A DNA stretch of 64,000 nt from Streptomyces sp. 3214.6 (GCF_900129855.1 NZ_LT670819.1:5952001-6016000), one strand, 5' to 3'; counted from the stretch's first letter, positions 20,853 through 28,841 are shown. The notes: generated from the sequence alone by a model not told the origin. Translations and numbers: made by a program.

Positions 20853-20888
20853 ACGTTTTCTTACGTTTCTCTTCACGTTTTCTTACGT
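20853..20888. repeat. Two 14-base direct repeats ACGTTTTCTTACGT upstream of tagG
   Basis: ACGTTTTCTTACGT occurs at 20853-20866 and 20875-20888, 22 bases apart (about two helical turns). Each copy starts and ends with ACGT. The T-rich composition stands out from the surroundings. Position 44-79 bases upstream of the tagG start suggests a paired regulator site or promoter part for tagGH. Confidence 0.6.
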
Positions 20889-20897
20889 CAGGACGGG

Positions 20898-20962
20898 ACC
20901 GTATCGTCGCAACGTGAGAGTAGGCCGAGTTGACGTCGGAACGCAACCGTATCGTCGTAACG
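20898..20962. promoter_or_regulatory. Two near-identical 17-base repeats upstream of tetR (putative operator pair)
   Basis: ACCGTATCGTCGCAACG at 20898-20914 and ACCGTATCGTCGTAACG at 20946-20962 differ at one position and lie 48 bases apart. The core CGTATCG-T-CGTAACG is an imperfect dyad. The second copy ends 16 bases before the tetR start, so autoregulation by the TetR protein is likely, and tagGH may share this control. Confidence 0.6.
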
Positions 20963-20978
20963 CCCTATGCTGGTCGCC

Positions 20979-21614
20979 ATGACGACGAACGCGACGAACG
21001 CCGAAGGACCCCAGGTGCGCCCGCGCCGCCGGGCGCCCGCGGGTGCGGCCGTGCTCCGCGAGGAGGTGACGGAAGCCATCCGGGCCGCCGTCTTCGAGGA
21101 GCTCGCGACCGTCGGCTACGCCCGGATGTCCATCGAGGGCATCGCCCGCCGCGCCGGAGTGGGCAAGACCGCGGTGTACCGCCGCTGGCGCTCCAAGCTG
21201 CACCTGGTCCTCGACATTGTCTCGATCATCGCCGTGCAGGGCCTGCCGGCGCCGGAGACCGGCAGCCTGGAGGGCGACCTGCGCATGCTCTACGAGGTGA
21301 CCTCGCGGGCGCTGCGCCACCCCGTGGCCTCGCAGATCATCCCGGACCTCCAGGCCGAGGCGGCCCGCAATCCCGACATCGCCGAGGCCATGCAGAAGGC
21401 GCTGAAGGAGGGGCAGGACGGGGTCGCCCTGAAGATCGTCGCGGCGGCGGAGCAGCGCGGGGAGATCCGTGCGGGGTTCAACGAGGAGCTGGCGCTCGAT
21501 CTGATCTCGGGTCCGCTTTACTGGCGTTCGGTGGTGATCCGCAGCCCGAAGCTGCCCAAGGGGTATTTGGGCGCGCTGGCTCGCGCGACCGCCGAGGCGA
21601 TCAAGGCGCTGTAA
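20979..21614 (+). CDS. TetR family transcriptional regulator
   Basis: A 211-residue TetR-type repressor. The helix-turn-helix lies in residues about 28-75 with YARMSIEGIARRAGVGKTAVYRRW, followed by the usual KLHLVLDIV linker, and the C-terminal ligand domain resembles TetR_C_11 proteins (HPVASQIIPDLQAEAARNPDIA). ATG 20979 gives MTTNATNAEG; ATG 20967 would add four residues. It is divergent from tagG, and a pair of 17-base repeats sits between the two genes. Its ligand is unknown. Confidence 0.88.
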   Translation: MTTNATNAEGPQVRPRRRAPAGAAVLREEVTEAIRAAVFEELATVGYARMSIEGIARRAGVGKTAVYRRWRSKLHLVLDIVSIIAVQGLPAPETGSLEGDLRMLYEVTSRALRHPVASQIIPDLQAEAARNPDIAEAMQKALKEGQDGVALKIVAAAEQRGEIRAGFNEELALDLISGPLYWRSVVIRSPKLPKGYLGALARATAEAIKAL

Positions 21615-21916
21615 GCGATCGAGGTGCTGCAGGCGGGTTGAGGCGCGGTACGTGAGCAAGTCGCGGTAGGTGTCGAGGCACTGCAGGCGAGGGACTCCCC
21701 GACGAGGACGGCCATCTGCGTGTCGTCGGTCGCCTCCCCCGGATCCCAGCCGCCGCCCCCGCACATCTCGCCACCGTGCGCGGCGGAGCCGCCCTGTCCG
21801 GCCGGCGGGAAGCGTTCGGAGAACGCACCCTCCGGTCCGAACTCGAAGGGCGCGCCCAGCGCGTCCCCCACGGCGGAGCCGACGACACAGCCGACAGCGT
21901 GCAGCGAGTCAGTCAT
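21615..21916 (-). pseudogene. Truncated ADP-ribosylglycohydrolase (N-terminal remnant)
   Basis: Reading leftward from ATG 21916, the first 75 or so residues look like a genuine ADP-ribosylglycohydrolase: CVVGSAVGDALGAPFEF at the start and WDPGEATDDTQMAVLVGESLA, which carries the metal-binding DDT residues. After that the sequence becomes Ser/Thr/Ala-rich nonsense and the frame runs into the antisense of tetR. Intact family members are about 300-350 residues, so three quarters of the gene, including the second metal-binding DxxD region, is missing. It is a decayed gene or a deletion scar. Confidence 0.7.
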
Positions 21917-21925
21917 CCGGGCAGC

Positions 21926-22453
21926 CTACGGCGACGCCGAGACGACCTGTGTCTCTTCCGTCTCCTGGGCGGCCGCCGCGTCGAGTGCCACGGTGAGCTG
22001 GTCCAGGCGCTCGCGCAGGACGCCGATCTCGGAGAGTTCGAGGCCGGTGGCGCCGAGGATCCTGCGGGGCACCTCCAGGGCCTGCTCGCGTAGGGCCGTG
22101 CCCTCCTCGGTGAGCCGCACCTCCACCGAGCGCTCGTCGCGGGCGCTGCGCTCACGTCGTACCAGACCGGCCGTCTCCAGCCGCTTGAGCAGCGGGGAGA
22201 GCGTGCCGGAGTCCAGACGCAGGTGTTCGCCCAGCTTCTTGACGGGCAGCGGGCCCTCCTCCCACAGGACCAGCATCACCAGGTACTGCGGATAGGTCAG
22301 CCCGAGATCCTTGAGGATCACGCGGTACACGCCGTTGAAGGCGCGCGACGCGGCGTGCAGGGAGAAGCAGATCTGGCGGTCCAGGCGGAGCCAGTTCTGC
22401 GTGGCGTTCTCCTGGCCGACGGCGGGCGGCGGGGTGGGCACGGGGGCGGTCAT
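21926..22453 (-). CDS. ohrR: Organic-peroxide sensor, MarR/OhrR family (one-cysteine type)
   Basis: A 175-residue MarR-type repressor. The segment LDRQICFSLHAASRAFNGVYR carries the single reactive cysteine (Cys29), the hallmark of OhrR, which is oxidised by organic hydroperoxides and then releases DNA. The winged helix-turn-helix covers about 60-125 (YPQYLVMLVLWEEGPLPVKKL, LDSGTLSPLLKRLE). No other cysteine is present, so it is the one-Cys type needing a small thiol for full oxidation. It is divergent from ohr with two operator-like sites between them. Confidence 0.92.
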   Translation of the reverse strand: MTAPVPTPPPAVGQENATQNWLRLDRQICFSLHAASRAFNGVYRVILKDLGLTYPQYLVMLVLWEEGPLPVKKLGEHLRLDSGTLSPLLKRLETAGLVRRERSARDERSVEVRLTEEGTALREQALEVPRRILGATGLELSEIGVLRERLDQLTVALDAAAAQETEETQVVSASP

Positions 22454-22476
22454 ATCCCCAGGATAGCTCTTACCCG

Positions 22477-22502
22477 CAATTTAGTTGTGCCCAATTGAAT
22501 TG
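22477..22502. promoter_or_regulatory. OhrR operator pair between ohrR and ohr
   Basis: CAATTTAGTTG (22477-22487, near-palindromic) and CAATTGAATTG (22492-22502, perfect palindrome around a central G) lie 15 bases apart in an otherwise GC-rich gap. AT-rich CAATT/AATTG dyads are the typical OhrR target, so this should control both genes. Confidence 0.75.
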
Positions 22503-22573
22503 TGTGCTCTACTTATCTCCGTCGGGCGGCCGGACCGGGCCGCCGGAACATGATCTGAGAGGGATGGTTTTCC

Positions 22574-22987
22574 ATGGACGCGCTCTACACCGCTGTCGCC
22601 ACCGCCACGCACGGCCGCGAGGGTCGCGCCGTCTCCTCCGACGGCAAGATCGACCTCGCGCTGGCCATGCCTGCGGAGCTCGGCGGCAACGGGGAGGGCA
22701 CCAACCCGGAGCAGCTCTTCGCCGCCGGTTACGCCGCCTGTTTCGGCAGCGCCCTGGGCCTCGTCGGCCGCGCCGCCAAGGTCGACGTCAGCGACGCCGC
22801 GGTGACGGCCGAGGTCGGCATAGGCAAGCAGGGCGAGGGCTTCGGCCTGAAGGTCACGCTGCGCGTGGAGCTGCCCGACGCCGTGGACGAGGAGACCGGC
22901 CGCAAGCTCGTCGAGCAGGCCCACCAGGTCTGCCCCTACTCCAACGCCACCCGCGGCAACATCGAGGTCGACCTCGTCGTCGAGTAG
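22574..22987 (+). CDS. ohr: Organic hydroperoxide reductase Ohr
   Basis: A 137-residue OsmC-fold thiol peroxidase that reduces organic hydroperoxides. Both catalytic cysteines are present: Cys56 in YAACFGSAL (peroxidatic) and Cys120 in HQVCPYSNATRGN (resolving), along with the conserved Arg near residue 18 and Glu46 of NPEQLFAAGY. The length and ending (GNIEVDLVVE) match the family. ATG 22574 follows AGAGGGATG. Its expression should rise when the neighbouring OhrR is oxidised. Confidence 0.96.
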   Translation: MDALYTAVATATHGREGRAVSSDGKIDLALAMPAELGGNGEGTNPEQLFAAGYAACFGSALGLVGRAAKVDVSDAAVTAEVGIGKQGEGFGLKVTLRVELPDAVDEETGRKLVEQAHQVCPYSNATRGNIEVDLVVE

Positions 22988-23035
22988 TCCGGGCCTCTCA
23001 GTCGGGACGTCAGCGGCGGGCGGCGGGACACGCGG

Positions 23036-23776
23036 TCAGTGTCCCGCCGCCCGCCGCACCCGCCACGCCCGCAGCCACAGCGCGGGCACACAGATCAGCA
23101 CCAGCCAGAAGTGTCCGGGCACCCCTTGCGGCAGCCGCTCGGGCAGCGGATCCGCACCCGCGATCCCGGTCCTCAGGGCGAGCGCGTCCAGATAGGGCCT
23201 GCAGTACGCCGCCGTCGACGGCACCGCGGCCGTGAGCGCCCACCGGCTCACCACGGCGGCCCGCCGCTCGCGTTCCCACCCGGCGACGAGCGCCACCGCC
23301 CCGACCGCCGCCGCGACGAACGTCATCGGGTGCACCAGCAGGATCAGCGCGTACAGCGCCCCGACCCACGCGTACCCCCACAGGCTCGGCAGGCCGCTCG
23401 GACCGACGAACCGGACCGGACAGCGCACCGCCCCCGCGCGCGTGCCCGTCCACGCCCAGGCCCAGCAGGTCAGCCCGACGGCCAAGGTCGACGGATGGCC
23501 GAGGCCGCCGGCACCGTCCGGCCAGGACCCGTCGCCGCCCCACCACAACGCCAGGCCGAACAGGGCCAGCCCCAGGAGCGCGGCCCGGCGACGATCCGTC
23601 AGCACGCGCGTGAAACGGCCGATCCCCGTCAGCAACACCAGCAGGTTGAACGGTCCGGCCACCGCCGCGCGGCCCAGCGGGTCCCGCCAGCACGCGAGCG
23701 ACATCGCCAGCCAGACCAGGGTGCCGAAGAACTGGTACGGCGTCGGAGGCCGGAAGACGCGGGCAGTGGGGCGCAT
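23036..23776 (-). CDS. Integral membrane protein of unknown function
   Basis: About 246 residues with six to seven predicted hydrophobic helices (QFFGTLVWLAMSLACW, AGPFNLLVLLTGIGRF, ALLGLALFGLALWWGG and others) and short loops. No catalytic motif is recognised. I infer it may be the C-terminal part of a larger membrane protein, since the first visible phrase PPTPYQFFGTLVW begins directly in a hydrophobic segment. ATG 23776 is the most likely start now used, but the same frame remains open upstream into a tagF-like remnant, making a fused product possible. Confidence 0.6.
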   Translation of the reverse strand: MRPTARVFRPPTPYQFFGTLVWLAMSLACWRDPLGRAAVAGPFNLLVLLTGIGRFTRVLTDRRRAALLGLALFGLALWWGGDGSWPDGAGGLGHPSTLAVGLTCWAWAWTGTRAGAVRCPVRFVGPSGLPSLWGYAWVGALYALILLVHPMTFVAAAVGAVALVAGWERERRAAVVSRWALTAAVPSTAAYCRPYLDALALRTGIAGADPLPERLPQGVPGHFWLVLICVPALWLRAWRVRRAAGH

Positions 23777-23932
23777 TCCTCGCGTCTTCCCCTTCACGGC
23801 CTCCTGCTCCCGGCGGCTAGGCCGCACGGCGGATCCTGACGCCTTCCCGAGGCCTTTCCGACGCCTTCCCGCCGTGCTCCCGGTGCCTGCCGCGCCCCGC
23901 GCGCAGGTCAGCTGTGCTCCGGAAGCACCGCC

Positions 23933-23976
23933 GTCATCGCCATCACCATCACCATCGCCTCCGCCTCCGCCTCCGC
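23933..23976. repeat. Short tandem repeats CCATCA and GCCTCC
   Basis: A microsatellite of CATCAC/CATCGC hexamers runs into four GCCTCC hexamers. Read leftward it encodes a run of Gly followed by alternating Asp-Gly. It lies in the decayed tail between the tagF-like remnant and the membrane protein gene. Confidence 0.7.
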
Positions 23977-23989
23977 CTCCGTCACGACC

Positions 23990-24097
23990 GTGACCGGCGT
24001 TCGTCGTCGTGGCCGGCGCTTCGCCCAGCAGGATCTGCCGGGCCACGCGCTCGGCGGCCCGCCCGTCGTCGGAGGCGAACACGAAGGGCGAACGGCG
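23990..24097 (-). pseudogene. C-terminal stub of a second TagF-like gene
   Basis: Directly behind the stop of the intact TagF-like gene, another frame reads RRSPFVFASDDGRAAERVARQILLGEAP. This closely matches the C-terminal part of the intact neighbour (FRERFCAHDDGRAAERVVRRIVLGES, shown in part). It is therefore the last thirty residues of a duplicate CDP-glycerol glycerophosphotransferase whose main body has been lost. The frame then continues through glycine/aspartate microsatellites into the membrane protein gene without a stop. Confidence 0.7.
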
Positions 24098-24098
24098 T

Positions 24099-26471
24099 TC
24101 AGCGGCCGTCGGCGACGGGGCCGATCACAGGGCCGGTGGCGGGGCCGGTGGCGGAGGGCTGTGGCACGGGGGCGAGCGGGGTGCGCGCCGAAGGCACCGA
24201 CGTCGCCGGCTGTGCCGCAGCCTGCGCCGTCGCCTGCGCCGTCGCCTGGGCCGTCGACGGCACCGGACGGCGTTCGGAGAGCGGCACCACCGCCGGCAGC
24301 TCCGACTCGCCCAGCACGATCCGCCGGACGACCCGCTCGGCGGCGCGGCCGTCGTCGTGGGCGCAGAACCGCTCGCGGAACGCGGCCCGCAGCTGGGCCG
24401 AGCGGGAGCCGCGCCAGTGGCCGGTCGAGAAGATGTCGATCAGCTCGTCCTCGCTGCGCGCGACCGCGCCCGGGGCGAAGGCCCGCAGGTCGAAGTAGGT
24501 GCCGCGGGCCGCCTCGTACGCCGCCCAGTCATCGGCGTGGATCACGATCGGGCGGTCCAGGTTGGCGTAGTCGAACATCAGGGACGAGTAGTCGGTGATC
24601 AGGGCGTCCGAGGCCAGACAGAGGGCCTCCACGCTCGGATGCCCGCTGACGTCGACGACGCCGGCCAGTCGCCGGGCCACCGGGGCCTCCTGCCAGTAGT
24701 GCGCGCGGGACAGCACCATGAAACGCGGGCCCAGACGGCGCAGCACGCGTTCCAGGTCGAGGTGGGAGCCCTGGACGCGGCGGTAGTCGCGGTGGGTCGG
24801 CGCGTACAGGACGGCGACCGTGTCGCGCGGGATGCCGAGGGACTCGCGCAGCCGGGCCACGTCCGCCGCCGTCGCCTTCTGGTAGACGTCGTTGCGGGGA
24901 TAGCCGTACTCCAGGGTCTCGTAGCGTCCCGGGTAGACGCGCTCCCAGGTGAGGCTGGTGTGGCGGTTGGCGGACAGCACGTAGTCCCACTTGTCGACGC
25001 CCCTCAGCAGTTCCTCGAAGTCCATGTCGCGGGCCGCCGCCGGGCGTTCCCACAGGTCGAGGCCCATGTGCTTGAGGGGCGTGCCGTGCTGGGTCTGTAC
25101 GAAGACCTGGCCGGGCCGCTTGACCAGCCGCCGGTCGAAGTTGACGTTGTTGACGAGGTACTTGGAGCGGGCCAGCGCCGTCCAGTAGGCGGCCGTGCCG
25201 GGGCGCACCTGGCGCGGGCCCGGCGGGACGGCCCCCTGGTGCTCGGGCCGGGCGATCCACGCCGTGCGCACCTGCGGCGCGAACGTGCGGAACGCCTCCT
25301 CCAGTGCGCCCGGGTTGCAGCTGTGCCCGCGTCCCCAGTACGCGGCGAACACGGCCCGGTCGGCGCGCAGCGGCAGCCGCAGCTGGACCCGGTAGTGGGC
25401 CTGCAGAACGGCCGTCCGCAGGGCGCGGGACAGCTTCGAGGCCGCCTTGTGCGTACGTCGGCGCACGCACATCGACACCTGCAACAGCCGGTAGGTGCGG
25501 TGTAGGCCGAAGTGGACCAAGGCATGGCGCAGCCGTGAGCGGTGGGGGTGCCCCCACTCGAGCGGAGCCGAGAGCGGGGGAGGGACCGAGGCGCCCGGGA
25601 CGCGGTAACGGCGGTAGTGGGCGCGCGCCCTGCGCAGGAACTCGGCGCGCGAGCCGCGCGGGAGCCGGTCGCGCCTGGTGAACACCGTCGACAGGTGGTC
25701 GACCATGCGGTGGAACAACACCGGCTGCCACTCGGCGAGTTCGGGCCGCCGCTCGACGAATGCGAAGACCCGGTCGTACTGCTCGAAGACGTCCAGGTGC
25801 CCCCGGCTCGTGGTGGACGGGATGTTGCCCTGGCGGCGCCGGCGGTGGTGCACGCAGACCCGGTCCAGCGTCGCCAGGGTCCGTGCCGCCAGCAGCGCCG
25901 GGTACGTCCACGGAGTGTCCTCGTAGTCGCCGGGCGGGAACGTGAGGCCCTCGCGTTCGATGAACTCCCGCCGGTAGGCCTTGTCCCAGGCCACCATCAG
26001 CATGCTCAGCAGCCCCGGGCGGTCCGCCAGCCGGAACGGCGCCGGGCCCTCCTCGGTGAGCTGGTCGGCGAACTGGTTGCGGACGGTCTCGCCCGTCCAG
26101 TACGTGCTCGCGTAGTCGTAGACCAGGACGTCCGGCTCGCCCGTCTCCTTCAGCCGGTCGGCGATGGTGCGCAGCGCGTTCGGGGTGAGCGTGTCGTCGG
26201 AGTCGAGGAACAGCAGGTAGTCGCCGCTCGCCTGCGCCAGCCCCGCGTTGCGGGCCTGCCCCGGACCCACGTTCCGCGGCAGGTGCACGGCGCGCACGCG
26301 CGGGTCGCGGGCCGCGAACTCGTCGATGATCTCGCCGCAGGCATCCGGCGAACGGTCGTCGACGGCGATCAGTTCGAGATCGGCGTACGACTGGGACAGC
26401 ACCGAGTCGAGGCACTCGTGCAGATACGCCTGAACCTTGTACGCGGGGACGATGACACTGAACCTGGGCAA
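24099..26471 (-). CDS. Two-domain glycosyltransferase / CDP-glycerol glycerophosphotransferase (TagF type)
   Basis: A 790-residue cell-wall polymer synthase. Residues 1-230 form a GT-A family 2 glycosyltransferase (FSVIVPAYKVQAYLHECLDS, DDRSPD, LFLDSDDTLTP with the DxD-like metal site). Residues about 380-740 are a Glyphos_transf domain with QTQHGTPLKHMGLDLW, GYPRNDV, YAPTHRD and ITDYSSLMFDYA, the TagF polymerase signatures. The last 60 residues are an Ala/Thr/Gln/Pro tail (repeated TAQA). The gene should build a poly(glycerol- or ribitol-phosphate)-like polymer that the nearby TagGH exporter moves out. The start is TTG 26471 giving MPRFSVIVPAYK, with GGATG just upstream. Confidence 0.88.
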   Translation of the reverse strand: MPRFSVIVPAYKVQAYLHECLDSVLSQSYADLELIAVDDRSPDACGEIIDEFAARDPRVRAVHLPRNVGPGQARNAGLAQASGDYLLFLDSDDTLTPNALRTIADRLKETGEPDVLVYDYASTYWTGETVRNQFADQLTEEGPAPFRLADRPGLLSMLMVAWDKAYRREFIEREGLTFPPGDYEDTPWTYPALLAARTLATLDRVCVHHRRRRQGNIPSTTSRGHLDVFEQYDRVFAFVERRPELAEWQPVLFHRMVDHLSTVFTRRDRLPRGSRAEFLRRARAHYRRYRVPGASVPPPLSAPLEWGHPHRSRLRHALVHFGLHRTYRLLQVSMCVRRRTHKAASKLSRALRTAVLQAHYRVQLRLPLRADRAVFAAYWGRGHSCNPGALEEAFRTFAPQVRTAWIARPEHQGAVPPGPRQVRPGTAAYWTALARSKYLVNNVNFDRRLVKRPGQVFVQTQHGTPLKHMGLDLWERPAAARDMDFEELLRGVDKWDYVLSANRHTSLTWERVYPGRYETLEYGYPRNDVYQKATAADVARLRESLGIPRDTVAVLYAPTHRDYRRVQGSHLDLERVLRRLGPRFMVLSRAHYWQEAPVARRLAGVVDVSGHPSVEALCLASDALITDYSSLMFDYANLDRPIVIHADDWAAYEAARGTYFDLRAFAPGAVARSEDELIDIFSTGHWRGSRSAQLRAAFRERFCAHDDGRAAERVVRRIVLGESELPAVVPLSERRPVPSTAQATAQATAQAAAQPATSVPSARTPLAPVPQPSATGPATGPVIGPVADGR

Positions 26472-26599
26472 GGCACATCCATGGGTCGGCGCGGGCGGTG
26501 GGCAGGGCCTTGCCCGGGAACGGCCAATGGGGTGAATCGGTTACGGTCCGTGCGGCATACGGAGGATTGGGCGTGAGGGGAATGTGGGTGAACGGAGAA

Positions 26600-26625
26600 G
26601 GGCGGGCCGATGACTCGGCCCGCCC
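26600..26625 (-). terminator. Terminator of the sugar ABC operon
   Basis: Perfect 11-base stem GGGCGGGCCGA / TCGGCCCGCCC with a TGAC loop, 18 bases beyond the permease stop on the minus strand. Confidence 0.8.
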
Positions 26626-26642
26626 CTGACCGCTTTGCGGGG

Positions 26643-27494
26643 TTACTTGACCGCGCCCGCCATCACACCGGACACGAACTGCCGCTGGAACGCGAAGAAC
26701 ACGGCCAGCGGGATCACCATCGAGATGAACGCGCCGGGCGCGAGCACGTCGATGTTGTTGCCGAACTGCCTCACCTGCGTCTGCAGGGCGACCGTGATCG
26801 GCTGGCTGTCGGCGTTGGTGAACACCAGCGCCACCAGCATGTCGTTCCACACCCACAGGAACTGGAAGATGCCCAGGGACGCGATCGCCGGCCCGCCCAG
26901 CGGCATCACGACCCGCGCGAACAGCCGCAGTTCACCGGCGCCGTCCAGGCGGGCCGCCTCCAGCAGTTCACGGGGGATCTCCGCGAAGAAGTTCCGTAGC
27001 AGGAACACCGCGAAGGGCAGCCCGAACCCGACGTGGAACAGGATCACGCCCAGAATGTTCCCGAACAGGCCGATCTTGCCGAACAGTTCGGCGATCGGGA
27101 TCAGCGCCACCTGCACGGGCACCACCAACAGCCCCACGACGCCCAGGAACCACCAGTCCCGGCCCGGGAACTCCATCCACGCGAAGGCGTAGCCGGCGAG
27201 CGAGCCGATGACGACGACCAGGACCGTCGCCGGCACCGTGATCAGCACGGTGTTGACGAGCGAGTTGGTGATGTCGCTGTTCTCCAGGAGCTTCTGGTAG
27301 CTGTCGAAGGTGAGCTGGGAGGGCTGGGAGAACACCTTCCACCAGCCGCTGGCGCTCATGTCCTCGGGAGCGCGTAGCGAGGAGATCAGCAGACCGATGG
27401 TCGGCACCAGCCAGAACAGGCCGACGACGATGAGGAAGACGCGGACCAGCCCGCCGTTCAGCTTCTCCATGACCCATTCGAGCCGCTTCGTCAC
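26643..27494 (-). CDS. Sugar ABC transporter permease (MalG type)
   Basis: A 283-residue inner-membrane subunit of a CUT1-type sugar importer. It has six membrane segments and the EAA loop EIPRELLEAARLDGAGELRLF that docks the ATPase, plus the typical ending FVSGVMAGAVK. GTG 27494 overlaps the stop of the MalF-type gene by four bases (GTGA), showing translational coupling. No ATPase gene follows; in Streptomyces such systems share the MsiK ATPase, which is inferred here. The substrate is unknown. Confidence 0.92.
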   Translation of the reverse strand: MTKRLEWVMEKLNGGLVRVFLIVVGLFWLVPTIGLLISSLRAPEDMSASGWWKVFSQPSQLTFDSYQKLLENSDITNSLVNTVLITVPATVLVVVIGSLAGYAFAWMEFPGRDWWFLGVVGLLVVPVQVALIPIAELFGKIGLFGNILGVILFHVGFGLPFAVFLLRNFFAEIPRELLEAARLDGAGELRLFARVVMPLGGPAIASLGIFQFLWVWNDMLVALVFTNADSQPITVALQTQVRQFGNNIDVLAPGAFISMVIPLAVFFAFQRQFVSGVMAGAVK

Positions 27495-28834
27495 CGCCGC
27501 ACCTCCCGCCTGAGCCGACGCACGTTGAACCACATCACCGGGATCACCAGCAGCAGCAGGAACACCGCGATCGCGCTGGCGATGCCGGGCTGGTCCTCGG
27601 AGAAGCCCTTGCGGTACAGCTCCAGCGCGAGCACGTTCGCGTCGTCCTGCGACGAGCCCGGGGCGATGATGAAGACCAGGTCGAACACCTTCAGCACGTT
27701 GATCATCAGGGTGACGGTGACGACCGCGAGGACCGGCGCGAGCAGCGGCACGGTGACCCTGCGGAACACCTGCCACTCGCTGGCGCCGTCGACGCGCGCG
27801 GCTTCCAGCAGTTCCCGCGGCACACCCGCCAGGCCGGCCGCGATCAGCACCATCGCGAAGCCCGCCCACATCCAGATGTACGAGCCGATGATCGACGGTG
27901 TGACCAGCGACGGGCCCAGCCAGTCCAGCCCGTTGTAGGCCTCCTTGAAGTTGCTCGCGGGGAGTCGGAGTTGAGCGCCGTCGGCCTTGGCGGGGAGGCT
28001 GAAGGTGCCGTCGGCGGCGGCCTTCGTCGATGCCACCACCTTGCCGTCCTTCACCGCCTCGATCCTCATCCCGGGGTAGCCCACCTCGGACGGGTCGGGC
28101 GCGCCGAGCGTGCCCACGCCCTTGCCGCGGGTGAAGTCCTGCCAGGTGGTGCCGGTGACCTTGCCGTCCTCGGGCTGGGCCCGGACGGCCTTCTTCGCGT
28201 CGTCGGGCATCTGGTCGGGGGCGACGCCGACCAGGGGGAGGGCGACCGGGGTGCCGGCCCGGACGGGCGTCCTGGTGATGAAGCCGCCCTGGTCGGCCCG
28301 CAGTGGCGAGTCGCGTCCCGGGTGGGCCTTCGGGAACGCCGACGCCTGGGCGAACGTGTCGTGGACGCCCACCCACACGGCGTTGGCGACGCCCTTGTCC
28401 GGGTCCTGGTCGTAGACCAGCCGGAAGATGATGCCGGCGGCCAGCATGGAGATCGCCATCGGCATGAAGACGACCAGCTTGAACGCCGTGCCCCAGCGCA
28501 CCCGTTCGGTCAGCACCGCGAAGATGAGACCGAGTGCGGTGGCGACCGTCGGCGCGAACACCACCCAGATGATGTTGTTCTTCAGGGCGGTGCGGATGCC
28601 GTCGTCGGTGAAGAGGGCCTTGTAGTTGTCGACGCCGGCGAAGCCGTCGCCGGACTGGTCGTAGAAACTGCGCACGAGCGAGTACCCGATCGGGTAGACC
28701 ACGAGCGCGCCGAGCAGCACGAGGGCGGGCAGCAGGAACAGCGCTGCCACGGTCTTTCGGGTGCCGGTCACGCTCTTGCGCGAGCGAGGAGGGGCGGGGG
28801 CTCCGGGAGCCCCCGCCGCCGCGGGCGTCGCCAT
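27491..28834 (-). CDS. Sugar ABC transporter permease (MalF type) with large extracytoplasmic insertion
   Basis: A 447-residue permease, about 140 residues longer than usual. The first three membrane helices are followed at about residues 150-290 by a hydrophilic insertion (DQDPDKGVANAVW to NFKEAYNGLDWLGPS). Its second half, GMRIEAVKDGKVV and ADGTFSLPAKADG, resembles a CarboxypepD-reg/Ig-like beta-sandwich. The remaining helices and the EAA loop VPRELLEAARVDGASEWQVF are normal. By position it corresponds to the P2 loop of E. coli MalF, which contacts the maltose-binding protein. It starts 8 bases after the binding-protein gene, so all three genes form one operon. Confidence 0.9.
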   Translation of the reverse strand: MATPAAAGAPGAPAPPRSRKSVTGTRKTVAALFLLPALVLLGALVVYPIGYSLVRSFYDQSGDGFAGVDNYKALFTDDGIRTALKNNIIWVVFAPTVATALGLIFAVLTERVRWGTAFKLVVFMPMAISMLAAGIIFRLVYDQDPDKGVANAVWVGVHDTFAQASAFPKAHPGRDSPLRADQGGFITRTPVRAGTPVALPLVGVAPDQMPDDAKKAVRAQPEDGKVTGTTWQDFTRGKGVGTLGAPDPSEVGYPGMRIEAVKDGKVVASTKAAADGTFSLPAKADGAQLRLPASNFKEAYNGLDWLGPSLVTPSIIGSYIWMWAGFAMVLIAAGLAGVPRELLEAARVDGASEWQVFRRVTVPLLAPVLAVVTVTLMINVLKVFDLVFIIAPGSSQDDANVLALELYRKGFSEDQPGIASAIAVFLLLLVIPVMWFNVRRLRREVRR

Positions 28835-28841
28835 CGCCGGG

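Noticed and set aside
23933..23960. Histidine-coding CATCAC run, suggesting an engineered His tag
   Set aside because: It is part of an imperfect microsatellite in a decayed tail and the real frame there is on the opposite strand, giving Gly/Asp.
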